Shown here: piece after piece, positions 15,676-25,141 of the stretch
Numbering within the stretch: position 1 is the first letter of the stretch
Layout of the letters: each line of letters starts with the position of its first letter
Assembly: GCA_037147175.1 (NCBI GenBank)
Contig: JBAWVS010000008.1
Coordinates: 1-61,516 of the forward strand
DNA from: a bacterium
GTDB taxonomy: Bacteria; Cyanobacteriota; Vampirovibrionia; Gastranaerophilales; UBA9971
Direction of reading: 5' to 3'
Length of the DNA stretch: 61,516 nt
Position numbers and translations under genes: made by a program
Notes under the pieces: model-generated
What the model was told of the DNA's origin: nothing
Databases searched by the model: none
What the model saw: only the letters and a program-made list of their open reading frames with translations

Positions 15676-16206
15676 TCAAACAAGAGTTTTATCTTTAATT
15701 CCTGAAAGGATAAAATCGGAAATCTCTCTTACCGCACCTCTGCCACCGTCTTTTGAAGAAATAAAATGACAAATTTTCTTAACTTCTTTTGCTGCATCAT
15801 TGGGGCAAAAAGCAAGCCCGACCTTATCAAGAATACAAACATCAGGCATATCATCGCCAACATAAGCAATTTCTGACAAATCAAGATTATATTTTTCCAT
15901 TAAATCCTGTAAAGCATTTAATTTATTTTTTGCTCCCTGATAAACATGGGTTATATCGAGGTCTTTTGCTCTTCTGTCAACTACTGTAGTTTTTCTTGCA
16001 GTGATTATAGCGGTTGTAAATCCTTTATAATTCAACATAACAATGCCATGACCATCTTTTGCGTTGAAAATCTTTAATTCTTCGCCACTTTCAGAATAAA
16101 TTATTTCCCCGTTAGTCAACACACCGTCAACATCAAAAGCCACAAGTTTTATTTTTGCAAGTTTTTGTTCAAGATTGTCTATTTTTTGGTTCTGAATCAT
16201 TGTCAT
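15676..16206 (-). CDS. kdsC: 3-deoxy-D-manno-octulosonate-8-phosphate phosphatase KdsC
   Basis: 176 residues, the normal size for this capless HAD phosphatase. Motif I VAFDVDGVLTNG with two Asp, motif II ITARKTTVVDRRAKDL, motif III AYVGDDMPDVCIL, and GGRGAVREISDFIL near the end. It dephosphorylates Kdo-8-phosphate to Kdo for LPS inner core. It overlaps kdsD by ATGA, so the two are co-translated. Its presence indicates an LPS-bearing outer membrane. Confidence 0.93.
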   Translation of the reverse strand: MTMIQNQKIDNLEQKLAKIKLVAFDVDGVLTNGEIIYSESGEELKIFNAKDGHGIVMLNYKGFTTAIITARKTTVVDRRAKDLDITHVYQGAKNKLNALQDLMEKYNLDLSEIAYVGDDMPDVCILDKVGLAFCPNDAAKEVKKICHFISSKDGGRGAVREISDFILSGIKDKTLV

Positions 16207-17186
16207 GCCACCCCTGCTTTTAAAAGACTGTGAATATGAAGGATTCCTTCCGGAATTCCATTTGGTTTAGTTATTATTAAAGAAGTTATAGAAAATTTTT
16301 CCATAATTTGCAGAGCCTGTGCAGCAAAAGCATCTTTTTCAATGATTTTTGCCCCCATAGTCATTACATCTTTAACTTTTAAACCGGAAATGTCGGTGTA
16401 TTTTTGCAAAGCTCTTCTTATGTCACCATCTGTTAACAGCCCTTTTAAAATTCCGTTTTCATCAACAACTATAGTTACTCCGAGTTTTTTGTCGGTGATT
16501 TCACGAATAGCTTCACGAAAATCGTTTTCCATACTAACAACAGGCAATTTTTCTTCTTTGATCATAAGGTCTTCGACTTTCCAAAAAACACCTTTTCCTA
16601 AAGAGCCTGAAGGATGAAAAAGTAAAAAATCTTCGGCACTGAAGCCTCTTTTTTCCAGAAGACATACTGCAAGAGCATCTCCCATAGCAAGAGTAGCTGT
16701 AGTACTTGCAGTAGGGGCGAGATTAAGAGGACAGGCTTCTTTTTCCACTGAAACATCAAGAGTAACCTCGCTTTTTTTAGCAAGTGTTGAATTTAATTTT
16801 CCTGTCATTGAAATCATTTTCACGCCAAATCTTTTGATTAACGGCAAAAGCTGAAGTAATTCAGAAGTTTCCCCGCTGTTTGAAATCGCAAGCACTATAT
16901 CTTCTCTTGTTATAACACCGGAATCACCGTGAGTACTTTCTGCAGGATGAAGAAAATATGACGGAGTTCCTGTACTGGAAAAGGTTGCTGCAATTTTTTT
17001 TCCGATAAGTCCTGATTTACCCATGCCTGTAACGATAACTCTTCCTTTACAGTTATAAAGCAAGTTTATAGCTTCTTCAAAGGGCTGTCCAAGTTTTTCT
17101 ATAAGATTTGTAATTGATTCTGCTTCAATTATAAACACTTCTTTAGCTAGCTTAAGTATATTTTCTGTTTCAAGAATATTTGACAC
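16203..17186 (-). CDS. kdsD: Arabinose-5-phosphate isomerase KdsD/KpsF
   Basis: 327 residues. An N-terminal SIS domain (VIVTGMGKSGLIGKKIAATF, SSTGTPSYFLHPAESTHGD, ISNSGETSEL) is followed by two CBS domains (from ~205: DLMIKEEKLPVV; LLTDGDIRRAL). It converts ribulose-5-P to arabinose-5-P, the first step to Kdo. I place the start at GTG 17186 because GGAGG (17197-17193) is then 6 bases away; the TTG at 17192 directly abuts that site and is too close. Confidence 0.92.
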   Translation of the reverse strand: MSNILETENILKLAKEVFIIEAESITNLIEKLGQPFEEAINLLYNCKGRVIVTGMGKSGLIGKKIAATFSSTGTPSYFLHPAESTHGDSGVITREDIVLAISNSGETSELLQLLPLIKRFGVKMISMTGKLNSTLAKKSEVTLDVSVEKEACPLNLAPTASTTATLAMGDALAVCLLEKRGFSAEDFLLFHPSGSLGKGVFWKVEDLMIKEEKLPVVSMENDFREAIREITDKKLGVTIVVDENGILKGLLTDGDIRRALQKYTDISGLKVKDVMTMGAKIIEKDAFAAQALQIMEKFSITSLIITKPNGIPEGILHIHSLLKAGVA

Positions 17187-17569
17187 TTCCAACCTCCGAA
17201 ATTTATTAAAGGCTTATACCATTATTACTCTTTAAGGATAAATTGCAATTTATTACTATTAAACCTATTACAATTCAAATCTCAATTAAAATCATTACTT
17301 TTTTAAAAAAACTATAAAGTTTTGTTAAGAATGTCCGATATAGATAATGAGATACGTTTCTCAATTTTGGAATGGTAAAGACTTTGTTTTTGCTTTAGAA
17401 GCTGTCTTGTTAAAATCAGAACCGCCTTGTCAAACAAGCCGTTTATGATTTTAACCGCAGTCCCTAAACGAGCCTTAAAAGCTTATATATATTAATTTTA
17501 ATATTTTAGCAAGATCGGCTCTTATATTGACACCCCAAAATGATATGAATGTTTATTGAGGAAATTTGG
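17187..17569. other. Divergent intergenic region with a structured element
   Basis: About 380 bases between kdsD and the TPR gene. No coding sequence is evident. It contains the nested inverted repeat at 17409-17455 and AT-rich promoter DNA for both sides. Confidence 0.5.
17409..17455. repeat. Nested inverted repeat upstream of the TPR gene
   Basis: A perfect 10-base outer stem (GTTAAAATCA / TGATTTTAAC) encloses an inner hairpin CTTGT-caa-ACAAG that continues past one C-C mismatch with two G-C pairs. No T-run follows, so it is not a standard terminator. As RNA it would be a two-stem element in the leader of the TPR gene, ending about 115 bases before its start. It could be a protein-binding leader, a small RNA piece or a mobile palindrome. 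Confidence 0.45.
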
Positions 17570-19231
17570 ATGCTGAAAGAAACCCTATACAGCCAAATCC
17601 CTGTTTATTCAGGCGCAGATATTAATCATATTTTGGATTTAGCCCAAAAATCACATGAAAATTATCTTATAAGATCAAATCAAAATGATCTTGATAAAGC
17701 TCTCGTGTACTATCTTGAAGCTATGGAAATCAACCCTTCTATCCCCCATGTTTATTATAAACTTGCCAGTTTATTGTGGGAAAAAGGTGATATTGATATA
17801 AATTCTGCTATACAAAAATGCAAAAAAGCAATCGAGCTTGATCCAAAATCCTCTAATGCAAGACTTTACCTCGGATATTTTTTGAAAGCAGCGGGGAATT
17901 ACAAAGAAGCTGAAAAAGCTTTTAAAATTTCTATCAAACTCGCAGGATTAAAGTCTTCTAAGCCAAGAATTGCCCTGGGTCTAACAATAATACAAAGATT
18001 GCAACAAACAGAATTCAGTTTGCCTTCTTTTATCTACGGGATTCATTATTTTTTATCGGGAGTAATAACTGCATCCTACGATTATGACATAATCAGAATG
18101 CTTTATAAGAGCAATGCTGAGGATTTTTCTATCTTCTGGCATAAATTTAATGCGGGCTTTTATAAAAAGACCGGAAATTATGCAAAAACTATTGAAATTT
18201 ACGAAAAAGCGGCATTTTGTACAGGCAAAAAAGATTTATTTTACTCAAAAATTGGCGATCTTTTAGTGGAACTTCAAAATCCCCAGAAAGCAGCCGATTT
18301 TTATAGAGAAGCTCTTTTAACAGCTCAGGATGATATTGTCCTATGGGCAAAACTTGCTGAAGTTCTTCAGAATTTCGATAAAAATAATATGGAAGAAATA
18401 ATCGACTGTTATAAACAAATTGCTCGATTAGAACCTATAAATTCGAGTTTGTTCTACGAATTAGGACATTTATATCTCAGAAAAGAAGATAAATTCAGTG
18501 CGGTTAATTCCTTTAAGAGGGCTATTGAACTCGAACCTGATAATGGTTTTTATCATAATAGTCTTGCTTATGCGCTTGTTCAGCTTCAGGATTATGACGG
18601 AGCAATTTCCGAATACCAGAAAGCAATAAGACTGAACCCCGATAATGAATGGACTTCTATAGTTTCTCAGGCTCTCGGTGCAATTTATCATCAGGTTAAA
18701 GATAATATGGATGCAACTATTGTTGCATACCAAACAGCAATAGTGCTTGACCCGAAAAATATAGATGCTTTTATAGCCCTCGGAGAAGTATATCAAGACA
18801 GAAACGATCTTGATAACGCTATTGACTGTTATTGCAATGCGATAAAACTTGATCCGGATATTCCAAAATTATATTGCAATTTAGGATTGGCACTGTGGGA
18901 AAAAGATTGTATCGAAGAATCAATAATTGCTTATCATAAAGCTATAAGTTTAAATCCGAAATATGAAATAGCTTTCAATAATCTTGGAGTTGTTTATCTT
19001 GATGGAACAAACAGTCCTGAAGAAGCTGTTATTATGTTTACAAAAGCAATAAAACATAATCCAAACTATGCTCTTGCTTATTACAACAAAGGAAGATGCT
19101 ATCAAGCCATGAAAAACAAATCAGGTGCTGCTAAATATTATCAAATGGCAATAGATATAAATAAGCTTACAGAAGAAATCGACGAAAACGAAATACAGGA
19201 TCGTTTATACAGCCTGTTTTCGGTTATTTAA
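17570..19231 (+). CDS. Tetratricopeptide-repeat protein
   Basis: 553 residues, almost entirely TPR units of 34 residues: for example DKALVYYLEAMEINPSIPHV, YKEAEKAFKISIKLAG, FSAVNSFKRAIELEPDNGFY, DGAISEYQKAIRLNPDNEW, NAIDCYCNAIKLDPDIPKLY and EESIIAYHKAISLNPKYEIA. There is no signal peptide or membrane helix, so it is a cytoplasmic protein-protein scaffold. The ATG at 17570 has GAGG upstream and is preferred over the ATG at 17549. It is convergent with the response regulator gene. Partner proteins are unknown. Confidence 0.88.
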   Translation: MLKETLYSQIPVYSGADINHILDLAQKSHENYLIRSNQNDLDKALVYYLEAMEINPSIPHVYYKLASLLWEKGDIDINSAIQKCKKAIELDPKSSNARLYLGYFLKAAGNYKEAEKAFKISIKLAGLKSSKPRIALGLTIIQRLQQTEFSLPSFIYGIHYFLSGVITASYDYDIIRMLYKSNAEDFSIFWHKFNAGFYKKTGNYAKTIEIYEKAAFCTGKKDLFYSKIGDLLVELQNPQKAADFYREALLTAQDDIVLWAKLAEVLQNFDKNNMEEIIDCYKQIARLEPINSSLFYELGHLYLRKEDKFSAVNSFKRAIELEPDNGFYHNSLAYALVQLQDYDGAISEYQKAIRLNPDNEWTSIVSQALGAIYHQVKDNMDATIVAYQTAIVLDPKNIDAFIALGEVYQDRNDLDNAIDCYCNAIKLDPDIPKLYCNLGLALWEKDCIEESIIAYHKAISLNPKYEIAFNNLGVVYLDGTNSPEEAVIMFTKAIKHNPNYALAYYNKGRCYQAMKNKSGAAKYYQMAIDINKLTEEIDENEIQDRLYSLFSVI

Positions 19232-19241
19232 ACAGCACTTT

Positions 19242-20246
19242 CTATTGATTACTTGTGAATAAGTCAATATTCTTTATTTCTTCTTTTGCATTTAATGCAA
19301 TTTTAAGAAAAGCTTCTACAACTTTAGGAGAAAATTGAGTTCCTGCTGCTTTTTTTATTTCTTCAACTGCTTTTTCATGAGAAATTCCTTTACGATATGC
19401 TCTGTCGGAAGTCATCCCGTCATAGGCATCTGCAATTGCAATTATTTGTGCTTCTATAGGAATTTCCTCCCCTGTTACTCCATAGGGATAACCATTTCCA
19501 TCATACTTTTCATGGTGAAAATTAACAATCCTAATAACAGAGCGCAACTGTTTAATTTCTTCAAGTATTTTAACGCCTGTTAGAACATGTTTCTTTATTT
19601 CGTCAAACTCTTCCGCATTAAGATTATCCGGTTTATTTAAAATATTTTCAGATACTCCTATCATTCCTATATCATGTAAAAGCCCTGCAAGCTCCAGCTC
19701 ACTAAGATCTGTATCGGACAAACCAAGAGCTTCACCTGTTTTTAGCGAATAATAAGTAACTCTTTTGCTTCTACCAAAGGTATAATGGTCTTTTGCATCA
19801 AGTGCTTCAGTAATTGCAGAAATAGTTCCGGAAAACAATTCTTTTAAATCGAGTGCAAGACTCTGATTATCAATATTTAACTGATAAACTTCAAAACTTG
19901 CTTCAATTACATTTAATAAATCATTGGCATTCCACGGTTTTCCCAAATATCTGTGAATTTTGCCTTCATTAATAGCTCTGATTAAGCTGGAGGAATCAGT
20001 ATAAGCAGTAATCAAAATTCTTACCGCATCAGGAGCATAATTTAAAGTTTTTTTGAGAAGCTCAACGCCATCCATGCCGGGCATTTTTTGATCAGATATA
20101 ATCATATCAATCTTATTGCTTTTGAGAATTTCAAGCGCCTCAAATCCTGAATTGGCAAGAAACACATTATAATTGCTTCGCAAAGTTCTTTTGAACAACT
20201 GCAAATTATCTATTTCGTCATCTGTAACCAGTATATTATATTTCAT
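19242..20246 (-). CDS. Response regulator with HD-GYP c-di-GMP phosphodiesterase domain
   Basis: 334 residues. Receiver domain at 1-120 with the acidic pocket ILVTDDE, phospho-acceptor in IISDQKMPGMDG, T in LITAYTD and K in LGKPW. The HD-GYP domain (~140-325) keeps HDIGMIG, HHEKYDGNGYPYG and IADAYDGMTSDRAYRKG, so it should hydrolyse c-di-GMP. The cognate kinase is encoded 3 bases upstream on the same strand, and a PilZ protein lies just beyond, giving a compact c-di-GMP signalling group. Confidence 0.93.
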   Translation of the reverse strand: MKYNILVTDDEIDNLQLFKRTLRSNYNVFLANSGFEALEILKSNKIDMIISDQKMPGMDGVELLKKTLNYAPDAVRILITAYTDSSSLIRAINEGKIHRYLGKPWNANDLLNVIEASFEVYQLNIDNQSLALDLKELFSGTISAITEALDAKDHYTFGRSKRVTYYSLKTGEALGLSDTDLSELELAGLLHDIGMIGVSENILNKPDNLNAEEFDEIKKHVLTGVKILEEIKQLRSVIRIVNFHHEKYDGNGYPYGVTGEEIPIEAQIIAIADAYDGMTSDRAYRKGISHEKAVEEIKKAAGTQFSPKVVEAFLKIALNAKEEIKNIDLFTSNQ

Positions 20247-20249
20247 TTA

Positions 20250-21902
20250 TCACAATACTTCTGTTTGCTTTCCACTATTTTCTTCATTTTGAGCCGTCCA
20301 ATTAATCGGGATTTCTATTATAAATTTGGTTCCTTTACCTTTTTCGCTTTCTACTTCCATTTTACCATTATGACTTCTAATTATTTTGTAACAAATTGAT
20401 AACCCTAAACCTGTCCCTTCTCCTACCGGTTTTGTGGTAAAAAACGGATCAAATATTTTTGGAATTACATCTTCGGCAATACCTGCGCCTGTGTCTTCAA
20501 ATTCTATTATTACATTTTGATCTTCAATCTTTGTCCTTATATAAATATTGCCGTCACCTTCTATGGCTTGTGTTGCATTATCAAGAATATTCATAAATAC
20601 TTGATTTATTTGTCCTGCATAACACATAACATTTGGAATCATTCCGTATTGTTTATTGATAGTAACTCTGCCCTTATATTTACTTTCAAGAATATTTAAA
20701 GCACTGTCTATTCCTTCATGAATATCAACTTCTTTAATCTGCGCTTCATCAAGTCTTGAGAAATTTTTAAGGTCAATTATAATTTGTTTTGAACGTTCGG
20801 CACCGTCGTAACAGCTTTTGAGCAGCAATTCAAGATCCTCCACGATAAAGTCATACTCAAGGTCTTGTTTTAATTTTTCTACTTCTTTAAATTTATCTTC
20901 GGGGAATTGTTTTTGAATAGCTTCGTATTTGTTAATTATTTCAATAAAATCATTTGAGTATTTTTTTAAGTGCAAAAGGTTACCGTAGATAAAATTAATC
21001 GGATTATTTAGTTCATGGGCTACACCTGCAACCAGTTGTCCGAGTGATCTCATTTTTTCATTATGAACAATCATTGACTGGGTATCTTTTATCTCTTTAT
21101 TGGCTCTTTTAAGCTGAATATTTATTTTGCTCAAATCATGTGTTCTATCCAGAACTTTTTGCTCAAGTGAATTATAAAGATCACTGAGTTTATCTGCCAT
21201 ATCATTAAAAGCTTTTGAAAGCAAACCTATTTCATCATCAGATTTTACATCTGTTCTGTATTTTAAATTACCCTGTGAAAATTCTTCAGCTCCCTCTACG
21301 AGCTTTATTATCGGACCGGTAACATTTTTTGCAAGTATAAAGGCCGCACAAAAACCAAAAATTATAAATACCAATGAAAGTGTTAAATTGCCTCTTATCA
21401 AAAGGTCTATAAGATTTACTATAGAGCTGTTATTATAAAATGAAATTACAAGCATTTTATTGCCAAGATTATAACTATTTTGTTGAATATCTTCAAAATT
21501 AAGATTAGTAAACTTTTTGGAAAATCCTCCGTCCAGCCATAGATTATTCATATTTGCCTTTGTTCCGACAATATTATCAACAGTGGTCCATACATATTTT
21601 TTAGTATTTTTATCTATTAATGCTGCATATAGAACCATATTGTTTTCAACAAGATTTTTTGCCAATTTATAAGAATTACTGAAATCACTTCCTGTATTAA
21701 GATCAATATTTGCAGAACTGTACAAAATATTTGAAATTGAGGAAAATTGTTGATTTTTATCAATTTTAAACTGCCTAAGAATCGGTGCTGCGGCAGAAAG
21801 ATTATATGCAGAAATAAAAAGGACTGTAATAAAAACAGAAACGCCAATAATAAGCGTAAATTTACTTACTAATGCTACTTTTGTTCCTTTTACTTTTTTC
21901 AT
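20250..21902 (-). CDS. Membrane sensor histidine kinase (HAMP, HisKA-like, HATPase)
   Basis: 550 residues. TM1 at ~10-32 (FTLIIGVSVFITVLFISAY), an extracytoplasmic sensor of ~130 residues, TM2 (~168-190, LSLVFIIFGFCAAFILA), HAMP (VTGPIIKLVEGAEEFSQGN), a coiled coil, the H-box LVAGVAHELNNPINFIYGN with the phospho-accepting His, and the ATPase domain (DTGAGIAEDVIPKIFDPFFT, GTGLGLSI). It autophosphorylates and passes phosphate to the adjacent HD-GYP regulator. The signal is unknown. Confidence 0.93.
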   Translation of the reverse strand: MKKVKGTKVALVSKFTLIIGVSVFITVLFISAYNLSAAAPILRQFKIDKNQQFSSISNILYSSANIDLNTGSDFSNSYKLAKNLVENNMVLYAALIDKNTKKYVWTTVDNIVGTKANMNNLWLDGGFSKKFTNLNFEDIQQNSYNLGNKMLVISFYNNSSIVNLIDLLIRGNLTLSLVFIIFGFCAAFILAKNVTGPIIKLVEGAEEFSQGNLKYRTDVKSDDEIGLLSKAFNDMADKLSDLYNSLEQKVLDRTHDLSKINIQLKRANKEIKDTQSMIVHNEKMRSLGQLVAGVAHELNNPINFIYGNLLHLKKYSNDFIEIINKYEAIQKQFPEDKFKEVEKLKQDLEYDFIVEDLELLLKSCYDGAERSKQIIIDLKNFSRLDEAQIKEVDIHEGIDSALNILESKYKGRVTINKQYGMIPNVMCYAGQINQVFMNILDNATQAIEGDGNIYIRTKIEDQNVIIEFEDTGAGIAEDVIPKIFDPFFTTKPVGEGTGLGLSICYKIIRSHNGKMEVESEKGKGTKFIIEIPINWTAQNEENSGKQTEVL

Positions 21903-21949
21903 AAATTCATACTGACCTTCAATATAATTATTATAAATTTTATTTAAAG

Positions 21950-22138
21950 TTAAGTGTCTTCATTGTCATCAGATTCTTTTCCGGCAAATTTTTTCGAATG
22001 TCTATAATTGTTTTTTTTATTTGAATTGTTTGCCGTTTCTAAAATTTTTCCTATAAAAAACCCGAAAAGACCCGCGATTATAGCTCCCAAAACACTGTAT
22101 AAGCACGCATATATTACTGTATTATAGTCAAGAGACAT
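21950..22138 (-). CDS. Small single-span membrane protein
   Basis: 62 residues: one hydrophobic, glycine-containing helix (CLYSVLGAIIAGLFGFFIGK), then a Lys/Asn-rich cytoplasmic tail ending in acidic residues (KESDDNEDT). It lies between the PilZ and kinase genes on the same strand and is probably in their operon. I do not recognise the family. Confidence 0.55.
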   Translation of the reverse strand: MSLDYNTVIYACLYSVLGAIIAGLFGFFIGKILETANNSNKKNNYRHSKKFAGKESDDNEDT

Positions 22139-22197
22139 TTCTTTTAATAATACTATAGATCCTATTCCTAATATAGTGCAGCAAGAAAAAATTCCTG

Positions 22198-22893
22198 CTA
22201 TTTGGGCTGATAATTTGATGATTTATTGCCTCCATTTTGCTTTTTATATTTTGACTCTATTTCGCGCTTAAAACAAAATTGTATAATAGTTGTTTTATCA
22301 AAATTCGAAATTGTTTTAAATTTGCCGGAGAAAGTAAATTTTTTATTTTCTTTCTCTACCCTTAAAACATCAAATAAAGTATTTATTTCTTTTTTATTTG
22401 GCAAAGTAAACCGTGCATTTAATACACAGTTTATATTAGCGGTTTGTTTATCGAGAACAAAAGGCAAACTTTGGCTGCACGGAATGCTGACTGTCGCAGA
22501 TAACCAGTCAACATGGGAGATAAATTGCATTCCGCCTCCTCCGATATTAATTATTACTGCTTTTTCTTCATTATTTTCATCAGCCTTTTTTAGCAATACA
22601 GGTATATTTGTTTTTATACGGGGATATTCTCTCTTCTGGATATATTTAAACTTTGGCGGATAGGCAAAAAATATATTATTGCTCTCTATTTTGTTTATTT
22701 TTGAAATAAACAAAATCATATAATCTTCTGCGGAAATTAATATTTCCAACTCTAATCCCGGTGTCATCATTAAGGTATTATTAATTTCCGCGACAAAGTA
22801 ATCTTCTTGCACAGAAGTTATTAGTCCCATTGAAAAATTTTCTATATTACCGGGAATTATTTTAATTTTTTGATTTTCTTTTATAGGATTCAT
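22198..22893 (-). CDS. PilZ-domain protein with YcgR-type N terminus
   Basis: 231 residues. Residues ~1-85 resemble the PilZN/YcgR beta domain (IKIIPGNIENFSMGLITSVQ). The PilZ domain opens with KREYPRIKTNIPVLL, which has the RxxxR c-di-GMP motif. The second motif, normally D/NxSxxG, reads NIGGGGMQF with Gly in place of Ser, which may weaken or alter binding. PilZ proteins are c-di-GMP receptors acting on motility or polysaccharide export. It lies in the same strand group as the HD-GYP regulator. No clear ribosome-binding site precedes the ATG. Confidence 0.78.
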   Translation of the reverse strand: MNPIKENQKIKIIPGNIENFSMGLITSVQEDYFVAEINNTLMMTPGLELEILISAEDYMILFISKINKIESNNIFFAYPPKFKYIQKREYPRIKTNIPVLLKKADENNEEKAVIINIGGGGMQFISHVDWLSATVSIPCSQSLPFVLDKQTANINCVLNARFTLPNKKEINTLFDVLRVEKENKKFTFSGKFKTISNFDKTTIIQFCFKREIESKYKKQNGGNKSSNYQPK

Positions 22894-23115
22894 GTCATAA
22901 AATATACAATAAATTACCCTAAAAGTGAATATTTATAAAAGCATTAGACAAAATACTTACTTATAAAGCAGTATTAAATTATCAGTATTTTTATCAACAT
23001 CAGGATTATAGCTTTTTATTAGAAACAAATAAATAATACTATCAAGAAAAAACCGTAGCCTATACGGAATTTTAATATTTTTAAACTTTAAGATTCGGAG
23101 TTGGAGTTTTAGGAC

Positions 23116-23802
23116 ATGTCAAAATTGAAATATTTTTATAAAAGCGCAAAAAGTTTAGTTGCTGCCATTATGTTAATTTCTATTCTTAACGGACAGCCAA
23201 CTTTTGCTGAAAATTACACCAATGATGAACTAAATACCATTAATGTATACGAAAATGTTTCCCCTTCCATCGTTTCAGTTGATGTTGATATAAATGACGG
23301 AATATCAAGCGGAACAGGATTTATCGTGGATCAGGCAGGAACAATTTTAACTAGCGGTCATGTTATAGAAGGACATAAAAAAATAAAAATAACACTGTCT
23401 AACGGAGAAAAATACGACGGACAAATTATAAGCGACACAGAAACCGGAGATTTTGCACTTATTAAAATAAAACCCAAAAAAAATCTTTCCGTAATTAAAC
23501 TTGGTGACTCTTCAAGAATCAAAGTGGGTCAAAAAGTCCTCGCAATCGGAAATCCTTTTGGTTTTAGCAGAACCCTTACTGAAGGCATAGTCAGCAGGGT
23601 TGATAAAACCAAAAACAAAATCCAAACAGACGCAGCCATAAATCCCGGCTGCTCAGGCGGACCTTTATTAAACACTGACGGAGAAGTTATAGGAATCAAC
23701 CAGTCTATTTATAATCCCGACAATAATAAATCAAATATAGGAATTGGCTTTGCCATCCCCGTAAATCTTGCAAAAAACTTTATAAATGAATCTAAAAAAT
23801 AA
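23116..23802 (+). CDS. Exported trypsin-like serine protease (HtrA/Deg type, no PDZ)
   Basis: 228 residues. Signal peptide (KSLVAAIMLISILNGQPTFA), then a chymotrypsin fold with His in LTSGHVIEG, Asp in TETGDFALIKI and Ser in NPGCSGGPLLN. DegP-family proteins usually have GNSGGP; here Cys precedes the nucleophile. The protein stops after the protease domain (GFAIPVNLAKNF) without a PDZ domain. It probably acts in periplasmic protein quality control or signalling. It is monocistronic and convergent with the cyclase gene. Confidence 0.88.
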   Translation: MSKLKYFYKSAKSLVAAIMLISILNGQPTFAENYTNDELNTINVYENVSPSIVSVDVDINDGISSGTGFIVDQAGTILTSGHVIEGHKKIKITLSNGEKYDGQIISDTETGDFALIKIKPKKNLSVIKLGDSSRIKVGQKVLAIGNPFGFSRTLTEGIVSRVDKTKNKIQTDAAINPGCSGGPLLNTDGEVIGINQSIYNPDNNKSNIGIGFAIPVNLAKNFINESKK

Positions 23803-23833
23803 AAAACCTGCTTAAATAAATTGATGCAATATT

Positions 23834-25117
23834 CTATAACATCGAAACCCCTGCAGTGCAAGCAAGCCATAATAAAAATATGCTCATATAAAAATTCTGC
23901 ATAAAAAACAAAGTTGAAGGCGCATAGTTATTTGGCAAAACGTATAAACATAAATACAAAAGCACTACTATAAACGGAACAATAACAATATTTTTAAACT
24001 TTAAAACTTTTTTTTGAAAAAACGAGATAGAACGTCCCACTATAAATGAGCTTATTACAAAGCTTCTCAGCCACATCCATGGATTAAGACTTGCGATAAA
24101 TTCAGGTTTGGCAAAAGGGTTTAACGCAGACATATTTATATTATACAAAGTCAAATTGAAATAATAACCGATATAATTAAACAAATTTTTCGAAAAATCA
24201 GTCTCCAAAATAAAATTTGTAACCATTGCAAAGATAAAAATAAGCAAAGCGATAAAAAAAGGATTTTCTCCCTGAAAATTTTTAGAATTTTTAGAATTTT
24301 TATTAGTTTTAAAATTTTTATTAATTTGAGAATTTTTATCAGTTTTAAAATTTTGAATTAAATTTGCTATAAAATTTGTTTTTTCTATCTTTAAAGGCTT
24401 TTCTTCTTTTAAAGAGTTTGCTATTCTATTTAGCTTTTCGTCAGACGAAACTTTTTTATTTAAATTCTCGTTAAGTCGCTGCTCTATTGATTTTTCAGAG
24501 GATTTAAATTCGGGATTTTTAATGGGAGCCTGAATATTGTAATCTATATTAGGGATAAGAAATCCTGCAGGTTTCATTAAAGTTTCTGCTCTTTTGCACA
24601 ATCTGTAAAGATTTAGCGCGCCTGCATTTTTAGGGAGTTTTATTTCTCCCATATCTTCAAATCTTACATTATCAACCTTGTCATAACTTGATATAGACAT
24701 ATCCCTGAATTCTTTTGTGACAAAAATTTCACCGGGGGTTGTAACGGGCTCAATTCTTGCAGTAATATTTACCAGCGTGCCATGAACATTTGACTTTCCG
24801 GAAACAGGATCAAAAGCTAATTCGAACTCTCCAAAATTGCCTGCAATTCTGGGATTTAATTTTTTAATACCAAAAGACTCAAAATCAATTTTATTAAACG
24901 CCTCTCTGTATGCAAGAGCCATATTAATTGCCGTTTCGGCTTTGTCATAGATGGCAAATATTGCATCGCCCCATGTATTCCAAATAATTGCCGATTCTTT
25001 ATAAGTTTTTAATTCTTCAAAAATTACAGGAATAATTTTATTAAAAAAAATTTTTAAATCAGCATCTTTTAATGCACTGTATTTTTCTATATCAGTAAAT
25101 ATTACATAACCATACAT
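23834..25117 (-). CDS. Class III nucleotide cyclase fused to a multi-span membrane domain
   Basis: 427 residues. Residues 1-175 form a class III cyclase domain: FTDIEKYSAL (first metal Asp), NTWGDAIFAIYD (second metal Asp) and HGTLVNITARIEPVTTPGEI with the Asn and Arg expected for catalysis. A low-complexity Lys/Asn linker follows (~200-280; FKTDKNSQINKNFKTNKNSK). The C-terminal 150 residues are a hydrophobic domain (ENPFFIALLIFIFAMVTNFI, FNYIGYYFNLTLY, KPEFIASLNPWMWLRSF) homologous to the whole protein encoded just upstream. Having the catalytic domain at the N terminus and the membrane domain behind it is unusual. Whether it makes cAMP or cGMP cannot be told. Confidence 0.8.
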   Translation of the reverse strand: MYGYVIFTDIEKYSALKDADLKIFFNKIIPVIFEELKTYKESAIIWNTWGDAIFAIYDKAETAINMALAYREAFNKIDFESFGIKKLNPRIAGNFGEFELAFDPVSGKSNVHGTLVNITARIEPVTTPGEIFVTKEFRDMSISSYDKVDNVRFEDMGEIKLPKNAGALNLYRLCKRAETLMKPAGFLIPNIDYNIQAPIKNPEFKSSEKSIEQRLNENLNKKVSSDEKLNRIANSLKEEKPLKIEKTNFIANLIQNFKTDKNSQINKNFKTNKNSKNSKNFQGENPFFIALLIFIFAMVTNFILETDFSKNLFNYIGYYFNLTLYNINMSALNPFAKPEFIASLNPWMWLRSFVISSFIVGRSISFFQKKVLKFKNIVIVPFIVVLLYLCLYVLPNNYAPSTLFFMQNFYMSIFLLWLACTAGVSML

Positions 25118-25141
25118 ATATCAAATACTATCCTACATTGC

